A stretch of DNA of 64,000 nt, taken from contig OY992840.1 of the NCBI GenBank assembly GCA_963921425.1, positions 9,426,501 through 9,490,500 of the forward strand, written 5' to 3'. Source of the stretch: Dryas octopetala. Lineage: Eukaryota > Streptophyta > Magnoliopsida > Rosales > Rosaceae. Below, piece after piece: positions 24,415 through 35,270 of the stretch. How positions within the stretch are numbered: position 1 is the stretch's first letter; the number at the start of each line of letters is the position of its first letter. The position numbers were made by a program, and so were the translations under genes. The notes under the pieces were generated by a model. It saw nothing but the letters and a program-made list of their open reading frames with translations. It was not told where the DNA came from and did not search any database.

Positions 24415-24600
24415 CTCTCTTTGTGACACCAGTCCGTACTTATCACGGAGACATGGAACGGAGACATGGAAGTTATTTTCCATACAAGACTGCTTATTTC
24501 CCAATTCAGACATCCTTTTTCTCTCTTTGTGACACGAGTCGGTCCCTATCACGGGGACATGGAGGTTATTTTCCATACAAGACTGCTTATTTCCCAATTT
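24415..24600. repeat. 106-bp direct duplication upstream of LDH
   Basis: The unit starting ctctctttgtgacac at 24415 recurs at 24521, with gacatgga, gttattttccatacaagact and gcttatttcccaatt in the same order. The first unit has an extra 13-bp repeat (acggagacatgga twice). It ends about 290 bases ahead of the LDH start codon. Confidence 0.85.
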
Positions 24601-24889
24601 TGTCTGAATTCACATAGCAAATTTGTGTATGCTATAGGGTTGCCCACAATTTGTCTTTGGTTGTTTCCTTTGTTTCAGGTATCTCACAGATTTGATTGGT
24701 CAACAAGTCTTAAAAGAATGTCTCGGTCAGTCGTTCTTCCAGAACATTGACTGTTAAACAACTTCCTCCCCACTCAACTGCTCCTTCAAGTTTCTCTCTT
24801 TCCCACACCACCATAAAACCCCACACACAGACAGACTCTCGATCTCTGCAACACCCATAAACACAAACAGAGTAACGAAGCAAGCAACC

Positions 24890-26026
24890 ATGCGCAAAAC
24901 CCCTTCAGGCTCCACACTGGGCCCCGGAGGCCTGGACCTGACCCAGGCCTTCTTCAGTCCCATTTCCAGCGCCGCCCCTCCCTCCCCCACCAAGCGCCAC
25001 ACCAAGATCTCCGTCATCGGCGCCGGCAACGTCGGCATGGCCATCGCCCAGACCATCCTCACCCAAGATCTCACCGATGAGCTCGCCCTCGTCGACGCCC
25101 AGCCCAACAAGCTCCGCGGCGAGATGCTAGATCTCCAGCACGCCGCCGCCTTCCTCCCCCGCACCAAGATCCTCGCCTCCGTCGACTACGCCGTCACCGC
25201 CGGATCCGACCTCTGCATTGTCACCGCCGGCGCCCGCCAGAATCCCGGCGAGTCCAGGCTCAACCTGCTGCACCGCAACGTCGCTCTCTTCCGAAACATC
25301 ATCCCTCCGCTCGCTCGCCACTCGCCGGAGACCATCTTGCTCATCGTCTCCAACCCAGTCGATGTCTTGACTTACGTGGCCTGGAAGCTATCCGGGTTCC
25401 CCAGCAACCGGGTTGTCGGGTCGGGTACGAATCTGGACTCCTCCAGATTCCGCTTCCTCATCGCTGATCATCTGGATGTTAATGCTCAGGATGTGCAGGT
25501 GACTTGTATTTCATTTCATTCCATTTTCTTTCGAGCCAGAGTTCAATTTGTCCTAAAATTTTGTTTGTGTGGTTTAAATTAGGCATACATTGTTGGGGAG
25601 CATGGCGATAGCTCGGTGGCGCTGTGGTCGAGCATTAGCGTAGGGGGAGTGCCGGTGCTGAGTTTCCTAGAGAAGCAGCAAATAGGGTACGAGAAAGAGA
25701 CGCTGGAGGGCATTCACAAGGCTGTTATAGGCAGTGCTTATGAGGTCATAAGCCTCAAAGGGTATACTTCATGGGCAATTGGGTACTCGGTGGCTGGCCT
25801 TGCCAGGAGCATACTCAGAGAGCAGAGGAAGATCCACCCTGTTTCGGTGCTCGCGAAGGGCTTCTATGGCGTCGGCGGTGGAGATGTCTTCTTGAGCTTG
25901 CCTGCTCTGCTTGGGAGGGGAGGGGTCTTGGGAGTCACCAATGTGCATCTCACTGATGAAGAGGCACAGAAGCTAAGGGACTCGGCCAATACCATTTTGG
26001 AGGTGCAAAGTCACTTGGGACTATGA
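24890..26026 (+). CDS. LDH: L-lactate dehydrogenase
   Basis: Two exons, 24890-25498 and 25583-26026, joined at [11 protein letters not shown] in phase 0, give 350 residues, the usual length of plant LDH. It reduces pyruvate to lactate with NADH in the cytosol and is induced by low oxygen. Seen: a short plant-type N-terminal extension, the Rossmann motif VIGAGNVGM (42-50), Asp69 that selects NAD, the substrate loop [10 protein letters not shown] (114-123), [10 protein letters not shown] (154-163), [12 protein letters not shown] (177-188) with the substrate arginine, and EHGDSS with catalytic His210. The pyruvate-type loop distinguishes it from malate dehydrogenase. Exon 1 is strikingly G+C-rich compared with exon 2, in particular over the first 450 bases. 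The start is the first ATG after a pyrimidine-rich leader. I see no anaerobic-response element I would defend. Confidence 0.97.
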
Positions 26027-27160
26027 AGATTCAAGTACAATGGCCATTCATCCTAACCCTCTATATATATATATATATATCTGAATTATAATTTTCAGTC
26101 CTCTGTTGACTCTGTTGACAAGGATTAATGTCTATGCTTTGGCATAAACGAACAGATGGCCACTTAATTTGCATTGCAGCATATTTTTTGGCTTCTACTC
26201 TGTTTCTTATGTAATGAATAATCCTGTTTTGGCTTTGCTAAAATGAGATTAGAAACTACCTTTTAACTATGATATGGATTACATATGTTTCCTCAGTGAC
26301 AACTAGTGCATGTAGCTTTGTAATGCAAATCATTGATTTTGTGGGAAGAGTTTAATTTCCTAGTATCACACTATTATATGTACTCGTTGCCTTAAGAAAT
26401 CTGAAAGCAGTATCTACGTTTTTGGGGAGTGCATATAGGCAAAACTAAGTTTCGAATGCCATGCCAAAACTTGTTCGGTCTTGGGGGGACTTATTCGCTG
26501 AAAATCTTCCTTGTTCTTTTTATGTATTTGAGTTTGAGTTTCCTCAAATCTGGAGGAGTGTTTAGCTATGGATCGTGTGAATTTGGTGCGAGATTTCTGG
26601 TAATTTTTTAGGAGAGAAAATTCTTTCCTCCCTTTCCCTCTGTTTCGGATGCAAGAGAAATGCACTGTGAAAATTTGGAGTTTCAAACAATAGCAAGTTA
26701 GCAACTATGTCTTAAACTGATTAATGGGCTTTTCTTTCCTTCATGGGCATGGATCAGGTTGTATGATTTCTTTTGAAAATGGGCTTGTTGCTTTACCGTT
26801 TGAATGACCTTTTCGAGTTGGACTTTAAATCTTCTAAAATAATCAAAGGGGAGCTTCTAAGGATTTCCCACCGTTTTTTCAAATCCCACACTCTCCAAAT
26901 GCTTACCTACTCAAATTTTTCCACCAAATCTCATAATTTTTTGAGCAAATTACAATTTTTCGTTTTGAAACATCTGCTATTTTTCTTTTTGGTAACATAG
27001 TTTGTGTAAGCAGCCCAAAAAAGAGGCAATAGCATTAATCAATCCTTGAATTTGTAAAAGAAAGCTTAAAATATAGCTAATGCTTACTTTTCCTACAAGA
27101 TACATCAAATGCTATCAAACATGTTACATGGCTAATTCTCATACAACTTCTTTGGAATGT
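26027..27160. other. LDH 3' region and intergenic DNA
   Basis: The probable 3' untranslated region includes a (TA)n run at 26063-26080 and an aatgaataat-type polyadenylation signal near 26214. Beyond it no gene was recognised until the WD40 fragments. Confidence 0.45.
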
Positions 27161-27166
27161 TTGCAG

Positions 27167-28669
27167 TGCTGTGGATGGAGTGGTCAACTTGTGGCAAGTT
27201 AAGTCCGGGGGGTAAAGTCCAAAATCTCTCCCTGTTACACTATTAGTTCCTTAAATTTATGTTGCATGCTTGGTAGCAATATAAAGTAGAGCACAATGAG
27301 ACATATGACCATATAATTACTCTTATAACTATATATTGCATGCATTTGATAGAGATATATGCAAACTGTGTGGACTATGAAATTTTTGTTCTTGACTAGA
27401 AAGACTGGTTAAGCTTGCTAGGTTCTAGATGCATCAACAAATGTGTCTTCATTAGACAATCTGCTAGTCATTACCATGCAGTGATAGTGATGTTATCTAA
27501 AGATACTTTGTGGCTAAGTGTAAATTCCTTTTCCATTTAGAGTCTGGGGGTAACATATGCTTTCTAGACTCTGCATCTGGAGAGGATAAATGCGTGTTCC
27601 ATGTTATGGGGAAAATTAGTTAAACAACTTGGACAGCATTTTGATGACACTGCGTGGCATTAGTTATAGTAAACCACTCTCTAGAATGAGAACCTTGTGG
27701 AAATGATCTCTATTATGTTGCTCAATCTCGAAGCTATTATAACTGTCCATTTTCTAAACTTTTTATTTGGGGGTTTCAAAAACTGGTGTTCGTATCTATG
27801 TGGGTGCTATTTGTTGGTCTATGTAGAAAGGTAAAATTATGATTATATCTTTATGTTATGATCTCTGGTTGTGAAAATTCATCTCCTGTCATGGGAGTTG
27901 CTGGGATGTGGCAAAAGCATATAATACTATCTGCTGGAGCAGACAAGAGAATTGTTGGGTTTGACGTTAATTTGGGAAGAGCAGAGTTTAATTAAGCATC
28001 AGATAGAAAGTAAATGCCAAACCCCTGTGACTTCAATCTATTTATGGTTGCAAGCAGGGTGAGAAACACTGATTTTTGCAGCTAGAATCTTGTCATCAAC
28101 ATCTGCTGTTTGATATTTGCCTTGTCAGTGCTCCTAGAAAATAATCCCATTTGTTTACCTTATGTGTTTACATGCTGCATTATATTATTTGTTGAGCTGC
28201 CTCTTGATTTATGACGTGTATTTGTGTATTAGTGTTATTAACCATCATATATATTATTATGTAAAAACCTTTCGCTTGTTAGACTTGCTTCAGAACAGCA
28301 TTTCAAATTAATTTAATACGAGTATACAACTCTAAGCTTTGAGATCCAGGAAGCCTACAAGTTGGGCTAATCATACATTTAGGATGAAGGGATTTTCTTC
28401 AGTTACGATTTCTATATTTTCTCTTACTAGCTTAAAGTTTGTAACATTAACTTGTTTTATATGCAAGGACCCACGAGAGGCAGCTCCTACTGTTTGATAT
28501 CAGACTCAGGCAAACAAAAATACATGCTTTTGGGTGGAAACAAGAAAGCAGTGAATCTCAGTCATCTCTTATAAATCAGGCTTGGTCTCCTGATGGTTTA
28601 TACATCTCTTCTGGTACTGCAGATCCCATTATTCACATCTTTGGGATTTTGAACTACAGGAGATTTTAA
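27167..28669 (+). pseudogene. WD40-repeat protein pseudogene
   Basis: Separated coding remnants lie in the same order as in a WD40 gene. At 27167-27212 AVDGVVNLWQVKSG follows a cag acceptor. At 27891-28062 MGVAGMWQKHIILSAGADKR, then IVGFDVNLGRAEF and, after a frame shift, HQIESKC and NPCDFNLFMV. At 28469-28669 ERQLLLFDIRLRQTKIHAFG, WKQESSESQSSLINQAWSPD and GLYISSGTADPIIHIF. The blocks keep WD40 features (LWQV, SAGADKRIVGFD, AWSPDGLYISSG). The second block is broken by a TAA after AEFN and needs a reading-frame change to continue. The last block loses similarity after HIF and ends at a TAA (28667-28669), with the remaining repeats missing. No start exon was seen. Some gaps may be introns, but the frame damage and truncation argue for a dead copy. 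Confidence 0.75.
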
Positions 28670-29560
28670 ATGCTCTAGCTGCCTTTGGGGCTAATTTATA
28701 GCATTGGACAAGTTTTGTTGGTTTTGATTTGGTGAAATTGGCATGCATGAGTGATAATTTGGATAACAAATCTGATTTGAGAAGACTTGGGAATAATATG
28801 TGCTTGATTTGAGTATATGTTTGAGCTAGTATGTGTTGACTGCCAATATGTAAATATTAATGCACTTTTAATTTCTTTAATCTTTTTAGTGGAGTAACCC
28901 GAAGAACAAGTGGAGAGGTTACACACAAGAACGAATTGATAAAGTCCGGGTTGAATGAGGAGAGTTTGTTACCCTCAATTATATTTAGACTGGCATGCAT
29001 GTTGGTATAAATGTGGTACTTGTTTTGAGCATTTTTTGGATATGAAGAGACTAGTTGACATTCCAATCTTTTGTATAGGTAAAATTTAGGCCTTATATTG
29101 CACTGTCATGCCTTATATTTGATACATGTACTGTTTAGGATATGGAGATAGATTTTGTGAAGGTGCTTATGGAGATAGAATAGTGATTATGGGGTATATG
29201 GATTGATGAGGCCGGGCTATCCCTAGTACTTTTAGAGGGATTTGTGATCCATTTTTGTGAACTTGATTTTTGATTTTGTACTTGGATGTTGAAATTTATA
29301 TGAATGGAAGAATTGAAATTGCACAAATTTGAAGCTTACCAATTTCAGAAAATGCATGTCAATTCAATTTATATCCATTTTCTTAGGCAAAACGTTGACG
29401 TATATATTACCATTTCATATTGGTTCTATACTTTTATAGATCAGATTTTAAAAAAACCGATAAGGAATGAAGTTTCATCTTCATTAAAAAAACCTGATAT
29501 TTAATATATATTTTATATTAATTTTTGAAAAATTAAGGATGTTATAAGTATCTTATATAT
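28670..29560. other. Intergenic, no gene
   Basis: AT-rich with minus-strand frames at 28696-29066 that overlap one another and resemble no family. Probably spacer between the WD40 relic and the plastid-derived insertion. Confidence 0.4.
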
Positions 29561-29623
29561 AGGAATCACTTTTTCCTGAAACTTTAAAACCAATATCTAT
29601 GGCTTTTATATGATATTTAAAAT

Positions 29624-29822
29624 CGGTTGTTGCTGATACTTTCTTCTCGGTTCCTTCTTCTCCTTCTTCCATAACCCGAGCTCGGAGAATGAAGAGATAA
29701 GAGGGCCCTATGGAGAATGTGGTCAGAAATCCATAATAAAGTCTGACCACAATGACCGAATTGATTATCTTCCTGCATAAGGATACTAGATTACCTAGTA
29801 TAAAAGATTTTAAAATCATCAC
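29624..29822 (-). pseudogene. ycf1: Plastid-derived insertion: 5' end of ycf1 (Tic214)
   Basis: Reading down from the ATG at 29822 the frame gives [20 protein letters not shown], then [20 protein letters not shown] and [11 protein letters not shown]. This is the N-terminus of plastid Ycf1/Tic214, here with several substitutions. Similarity stops near residue 66, where the frame runs into unrelated sequence. The plastid protein is about 1800 residues, so this is a fragment that has no role in the nucleus. It abuts a ycf2 fragment in the opposite orientation. Confidence 0.9.
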
Positions 29823-29824
29823 AA

Positions 29825-30108
29825 TGAGGCTTTCTATTTGATTGTATCGAAAGAGCCAATGAATTGGGATTTACCTATTGGGTCAGGTCATTTCGGGGCA
29901 AGCGGATCATTTATGATGAAGAGGATGGGCTTCAAGAGAATGATTCGGAGTTCTTGCAGAGTGGAACCATGCAGTACCAGACACGAGATAGATCTTCCAA
30001 AGAATAAGGCTTTTTTCGAATAAGCCAATTCATTTGGGACCATGCGGATCCACTCTTTTTCCTATTCAAAGATCAGCTTTTTATCTCTGTGTTTTCACAC
30101 CGTGAGCA
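29825..30108 (+). pseudogene. ycf2: Plastid-derived insertion: internal fragment of ycf2
   Basis: In the frame beginning 29828 the translation includes [20 protein letters not shown], then [27 protein letters not shown], and after a TAA at 30005-30007, [20 protein letters not shown], ending near VFSHRE. This is an internal part of the very large plastid Ycf2 protein. The in-frame stop and substitutions show it is not functional. Two bases separate it from the ycf1 fragment, although the two genes are far apart in a normal plastid genome. An open frame at 29838-30023 is the wrong frame of this fragment. Confidence 0.9.
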
Positions 30109-30109
30109 A

Positions 30110-31796
30110 AAAAAATAGGATGTATAAAATTATTAGACATTAGTTAAAAATCAATATCTAAAATAGTACAATAGATATCACGTCTCATTATATCGATCGG
30201 AAACATAAATAGATATTAGTTTTTCACTGTTGTCTATTAAGGTTTTTCTTGTAGTAGTAAATTATATACACAATTTATTGCTCCACGATCAATTTTGTTA
30301 ATTTTTGCAGTAGTGGTTGTTTATGTTAAGATCATAGTTGGATGAGTACGTAGGTACTGCTACAAAATCAATGCGAACAGGTTGAAAAAGAATGCGAATA
30401 ATTATGCGATTGGTCCTATGCTAGCCAGCTGCATCGAAGATTGTTTGCAGTAATATGTACAAATTTAGGCTTTTAGCTATAATCCTATGCATGCTAGCTG
30501 CAGGAATCTCTCCCTCTCTCTCTCACTCACAGACGACAGAGACATGAGTGATTTGGAACTTGGAAGGAAAGTTCACGTACGGGGTTGGGATATAACTTAA
30601 TTATAAGGTTATAAAGTTAATCTAAGCTGTATTAGACAGGCGTCGTATTCGTTAGTTTATGATTTAACAATTTGGTGTTTTAGAAGCATGCATATTGGCA
30701 TATTGGCATATTGGCATATTGCATTACTTAATTTCAGGGCTCCTGACTGCTCTAATTAATCACAGAAGAGAGAAGAAGAGTCACGGACGGGGATCACTGG
30801 AAAGTCAAATTTGACGCTAGTGCATATTGCCATATTGCTAGGACGTACTTTAAAATTCTAAACTCTAAACCCATGATTTTCTTGCTTCGCCACCGCAAAT
30901 ATTGACACCACCACTTGATATATAATTCTGATTAGTGCTTCTTTGTGACGTATTCGTCTACATCAAATAATACAACTAGTCTTATATATAATTTGTGTTA
31001 ATTGGTAATACTATGTCCACATATCATATAATATTAATTATTTTTTTATTAGAGTCGAAAGTAAATCTAATTAGGGAATGATTTGAGATTTTTGTTTTAT
31101 TAAATTTTTACTTTTAATTAATTAGCATAGCGCACAACACATGCGAAACACCGCCATCTCTTTTTTTGTAAATCACCACGTACCACCCGGAAATTCCGAT
31201 CAAAAGTGCCTCCGTCGTCGGCCACGGAGCGAGGTTCGTCACCGACTTGCCGTTTCTCCTTTCTTTGTGGTTAACATATGACATGGCTAAAAATAAAAAA
31301 CATATATATGATCAATAAGGAGATATATATAAATCGCCTTGAATAATAAAACAAATTAAAGCGTCCTAATAATACCACGAGCCCATGCCCATGTGCTCTC
31401 CTGCATGCAGTGGATTCTACATTCCCAAACTGTGAATGCATGTAGACAGATGTCGCCATGATGTCCACTTCATTTTCAAGCTAAATGACGAAACGAGAAG
31501 CAGAGGATCACATGTCCATCGGTTGCGTAATTTGATGGACATCCCAAATTCCAATCATAACCAAAGTCATGATCACGTTTCACGTTAAATTGCAAAACAT
31601 GTAAATATATAGATGCTGTAACTAGTAACATATATGCAGAGCCCAACAACATGTATAAATGTATTGAGAGTTAATCCTGTATAAAGTTTTGCTTTATAAT
31701 ATATAATGTAATAATGTCATGAGCTATTAATATTCAACTCATTATTAATTAATTTTAAATTTAATGCTCTAAAGCATGCACAATTGATGTACGTCG
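30110..31796. other. Intergenic, no gene recognised
   Basis: AT-rich. A small tandem repeat of gcatattg (four to five units) lies at 30689-30721. Bases 31180-31260 form a short G+C-rich patch with no identifiable product. Confidence 0.45.
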
Positions 31797-32623
31797 TTTT
31801 TACCCACTTTGTTGTAATCTGTCTTTACAAAATTCTCACATATATACCATGCATGCATGCATGGCCAAAGATAACATGTTTATTATTTGGAAACATGAGC
31901 TTAATTCTTAGACGGATTCATTTTTACAGTATATCATTCCACTCAAATAGAAACTCAATTTTGTGTTTTAATATTCTTATAAGTTTTTTTTTTTTTTTTA
32001 ATTTCAGTGCCAATAGATCGAGTTTATTATTTTACAGGTGTAGAATTGTGATTTATGGCTTAAGATTTATAGTTTAGATATTGGGCTAAGCCCTAAATAT
32101 ACAATTTAAAAGGTGATCGTGCAAATTATATAACCAGAAATCCATCTGAGAAGCCGCTTATTCAGGTAAATTAATATCTTTGCACAAAACTTTTCTTATG
32201 GAATTGCAACACTAGTGCACCACAATGTAATTTAATAATCAATTTGAACTGTTAATTTCTTTTAATTAATTAAGTCACATTTAAAGATCATAATTATAAG
32301 ATTATCTAAATTACAAGTTATACATTTAATTAAATTAATTAGAAAAGCAATATTGATGAGCATCATCGATGTTTCCAAATTATTACCAAATATTCTCCTA
32401 CAAGGACACTCACACTCACTGTCACTACTGCTAAATATTAGAACATTGTTTTGTGAATGACAGAAGACATGGACTTGACAACTAACCCAATTACAAAAAT
32501 CCAAAATCCACAATCCACAATCCCAAACTCTTATCTCGATCACCATGTTGCACTGCCAACCTGGTTGTGGCATATGGGTCATAATTCCTTTTATTTTAAT
32601 CCCAAACCATCTCACTCTCCACC

Positions 32624-32631
32624 TATAAAAT
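32624..32631 (+). promoter_or_regulatory. TATA box, HyPRP gene 1
   Basis: TATAAAAT lies 134 bases ahead of the start codon. A matching TATAAAAC sits at the same distance in the duplicate gene. Confidence 0.65.
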
Positions 32632-32757
32632 CCCAAGCTAGCAACCTATTTCAAACACATCCCATCACGGCATCACTCAGAACCTTAATTGCCAAAGCTA
32701 AAAGCCTTTCTTTTCCCAAGCCAACCAAATAAATTTGGTGTGCTTCAATTTCCTCAA

Positions 32758-33192
32758 ATGGCTTCCAAGGCTTTAGCTTCCACTGCCCTCCTCCTCTCCC
32801 TCAACCTCCTCTTCTTCACTCTGGTCACCTCCACTAGTGTTCCATGCCCACCACCTCACAAAAAGGGTCACAGCCACCAACCCAAGCACGCGACCGCACC
32901 CAATAAGCCCAGCCCTGCCAGCAACCCTCCTACAGCAAAATGCCCCAAGGACACCTTGAAGTTGGGGGTGTGTGCTGACGTGTTGAATGGCTTGGTTCAC
33001 CTGGTTGTTGGTCCACCAAAGTTCCCATGCTGTACCCTCATTGAGGGTCTTGTTGACCTTGATGCTGCTGTGTGCCTTTGCACTGCCATTAAAGCTGATG
33101 TTTTGGGTATCCACCTAAACGTCCCCGTTTCACTGAGCCTGCTCTTGAACTACTGTGGGAAGCAGGTCCCCACTGGCTTCGAATGTGCTTAA
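32758..33192 (+). CDS. Hybrid proline-rich protein, eight-cysteine lipid-transfer type (copy 1)
   Basis: A single exon of 144 residues. Residues 1-27 (MASKALASTALLLSLNLLFF and on) form a signal peptide. A short Pro/His/Lys-rich linker follows (PCPPPHKKGHSHQPKHATAP). The C-terminal domain has all eight cysteines in the hydrophobic-seed/LTP spacing C-x9-C-x18-CC-x13-CxC-x24-C-x9-C. This is the DC2.15/pEARLI1 group of cell-wall or membrane-associated proteins, in which a small helical disulfide fold packs a hydrophobic core. Members are tied to cell elongation, cold and systemic defence, but the role of this copy cannot be told from sequence. An in-frame ATG at 32689 exists; 32758 is chosen because the signal peptide and similarity to the four paralogues begin there. 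Confidence 0.95.
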   Translation: MASKALASTALLLSLNLLFFTLVTSTSVPCPPPHKKGHSHQPKHATAPNKPSPASNPPTAKCPKDTLKLGVCADVLNGLVHLVVGPPKFPCCTLIEGLVDLDAAVCLCTAIKADVLGIHLNVPVSLSLLLNYCGKQVPTGFECA

Positions 33193-33723
33193 TCTAATTT
33201 GCACTATTTATTATCAGCAGTACTACCCTCAAAGTACTTGCTTTTGATTATTTTCCTTCCTCATTTTCATCTTTGGGATGTTTATTGGTATATTTCGGTA
33301 TTACAAATTCTTGATTATTAATAATACTTTCTAATGATTTGATGGATGTATGGAAGCAGGCTCCTTGCCTAGCTTCTTAGTACACATCCTCTATAGTACT
33401 TTATTCTAGTGAAAATATCATTGAAGTGTAATAATGAAATTGGATATTGTTTCAGAAAGTAATTGAATTGTTTGAGTTCCTATAGGTATTGAAATTAATT
33501 ATTATATGTTTCCCAATATTTATGTTGTTCTCTTACTGTACTATCTGCATTATGATATATGAAGAAATTCTTTTTTTGGTCCTTGGTAGCTAGAAATTAG
33601 TTTTGATTTTTTCCAAATTAAATGGAGGAATTGAATTAAAGCCTCAAGAGAATAGTGCATCATAAATTGTCAGTCAATGTGTGGCAGTTTAAATCACCAT
33701 AACATGCTTTATTGTTAAACAAA

Positions 33724-33924
33724 CAGTAGTGCTACATATACCACATTTTTATACCATAATTTCATATCACCTTATGTGGCAACTTACATGGCATTCATAC
33801 ATTGGATACTAAAAAATAAAAAGAAAAACCCAAAAAGAAAAAGAAAAACTTTATCCAATAAAGTAATGACACGTCAGATGGTATAAAAATGTGGTATAAG
33901 AATGTGGTAAGTATAGCATTATTC
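33724..33924. mobile_element. Small Mutator-like MITE with 9-bp target duplication
   Basis: It is flanked by exact ttaaacaaa at 33715-33723 and 33925-33933. The left end agtagtgctacatataccac and the right end in reverse complement aataatgctatacttaccac are inverted, with ccacatttttataccat on both arms. It is 201 bp and non-coding. A truncated relative lies at 40275-40385. Confidence 0.85.
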
Positions 33925-33989
33925 TTAAACAAATTAGGCTGCTTTGATTAGAAACCTAAATTGAGAAAGATTTTTAACCCAAACTCCAG

Positions 33990-34260
33990 CCGCTTAAAAA
34001 TTAAGTTGCAGTCCAAACTGTTCACCAAGCGCTCGGTAAAAGTATCTACCGAGCGCTCAGCACTGCATCTGCAAGCAAAAATCCTGCATCTACAAGCAAA
34101 ATCATGTATATGCAAGAAAAAACCCTGCATCTGCAAGTGAAATCATGCATCTGCAAGTGAAATCATGCATCTGCAAGCAAAAAAATCAATGCATCTGCAA
34201 GCTACCAAGCTCTCGGCATGCCGAGCCCTAGGTAGGTATTTTTTTCCTCCGTGTCTGCTT
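33990..34260. repeat. Repeat block with aagcgctcgg palindromes
   Basis: Contains caagcgctcggtaaaagtat and its inverse ctaccgagcgctcag (34025-34060), then the ~20-bp minisatellite, then ctcggcatgccgag (34212-34225). The gagcgctcgg word is shared with the elements at 54278-54970. Confidence 0.5.
34063..34201. repeat. Minisatellite, ~20-bp unit (atgcatctgcaag)
   Basis: About seven imperfect head-to-tail units containing tgcatctgcaag followed by caaaatc, aaaaacc or tgaaatc. Not a CRISPR array: the spacers are as repetitive as the repeats and the genome is a plant. Similar gatgcagatgc words recur at 44190-44340. Confidence 0.8.
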
Positions 34261-34469
34261 TCTCGCACATATTGGATTTGTACTTAATTTTTTATTTGGT
34301 TGGATTTGTAGTTAAAAAACTTTCAAAAGCTGGGTTTCTACTTAATTTATTAAACAAATTAAGTGATTAATTAACTTGTATGTACTTATATAAGAAATTA
34401 TTTAATAGCACCATTTCAAATCGTTCATTGATGTAATAATTAACCAACTAGACCATACATTTGAAAATA

Positions 34470-34685
34470 ATTATAGCCTTGTATAAGTGTTTATAAAATT
34501 TTAGACTGCTTCATAGCCAATGAATTTTGTGTTAGATGCTCCAATTTCTTTCATGGTATCAGAGATTGATTCACTCATGTGTTAGGCCAAGTGGCCACAT
34601 ATGCTCCACATCACGTACCCAATATGATCGAGTTGTCCACATATTTGGCATAAGTGACACCACATGTGTGATAGCGTGTGAAAAT
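34470..34685. mobile_element. Truncated TRIM (family 1) with primer-binding site
   Basis: The LTR 3' end (gtgtttataaaattttagac to tttctttca) is followed at once by tggtatcagag at 34547, the usual tRNA-Met primer-binding site. The internal region (gttgtccacatatttggcat, gtgacaccacatgtgtga, tagcgtgtg) matches the complete element at 45088-45425. The downstream LTR is missing. Confidence 0.65.
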
Positions 34686-34974
34686 ATGGAGTGTGTTGTT
34701 TCACGTTTGAAAATTAATTTGTACCCACTTTATTGTGATATGTCTTTACAAAATACTCACACCATGCATGACCAAAGATAAAGCATGTTTATTATTTATT
34801 ATTTCAGGTAAATATATATGGGATTAATTCTTAGACGGATTCCTTTTGATGGTTTATCATTTTACTCAAATAGAAATTGAATATTGTGTGTTTTCTTATA
34901 AATTTTTTCAGATTTGGCTAGCTCATCTACTAATCCTTATGTGCTTATCTCATGCTAATCAATAAAAATTAGCT

Positions 34975-35270
34975 AGGTTGTTATACACTGTAGGCTTATA
35001 ATCGAAACTGTTCAATTTTAAATTACCTTTAAAAAATAATCTTCGCAAAAAATCAACCAACTCGAAAATAGCATGGTTATGTAACTGTTATTAAATAAAC
35101 AAACAGTGAGTCTAACTGTTACGAAAATTGTATGTTTATTGGATAACATCTACATGCATGACCAAATAATTTTTGATTTGGTTGATTTTTTTGTAAAGAT
35201 GATCTTTAAAGGATGATCTAAAAAATGAACGGTTCCGATCATAAGATTATACAATAAAACAACGTAGTTT
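34975..35270. mobile_element. Foldback MITE with common core, inside duplication
   Basis: Left arm ggcttataatcgaaactgtt and right arm gaacggttccgatcataaga are inverted. The core runs cgcaaaaaatcaaccaactc on the left and gatttggttgatttttttgt on the right. Absent from the left duplicate, so it was inserted after the duplication. Confidence 0.65.

Larger units (their letters stand above)
31797..33668. repeat. Left copy of a tandem duplication carrying a HyPRP gene
   Basis: This block aligns in order with 34722-37032: cccactttgttgtaatctgt (31803) with its variant at 34725, gatgagcatcat near 32354 and 35774, the promoter, the whole coding region, and gagaatagtgcatcat near 33649 and 37014. Coding regions start 3403 bases apart. 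The right copy is longer because of a MITE and other insertions. Confidence 0.85.

Noticed and set aside
24754-25167. 137-codon minus-strand frame over LDH
   Set aside because: Antisense shadow of the G+C-rich first exon; no family resemblance.
29838-30023. 61-codon plus-strand frame starting [12 protein letters not shown]
   Set aside because: Wrong frame of the plastid ycf2 fragment; the homologous frame is the one starting at 29828.
30410-30510. Related words around gctagccagctgcatcgaag and gcatgctagctgcagg, considered as a microRNA stem
   Set aside because: The words are direct, not inverted, and match no known microRNA I can recall.
32773-33114. 113-codon minus-strand frame, also present at 36176-36517
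   Set aside because: Antisense of the two duplicated HyPRP genes; conserved only because the sense strand is.
34063-34201. Regular short repeats resembling a CRISPR array
   Set aside because: Units are contiguous and degenerate, with no unique spacers, in plant DNA; a minisatellite.
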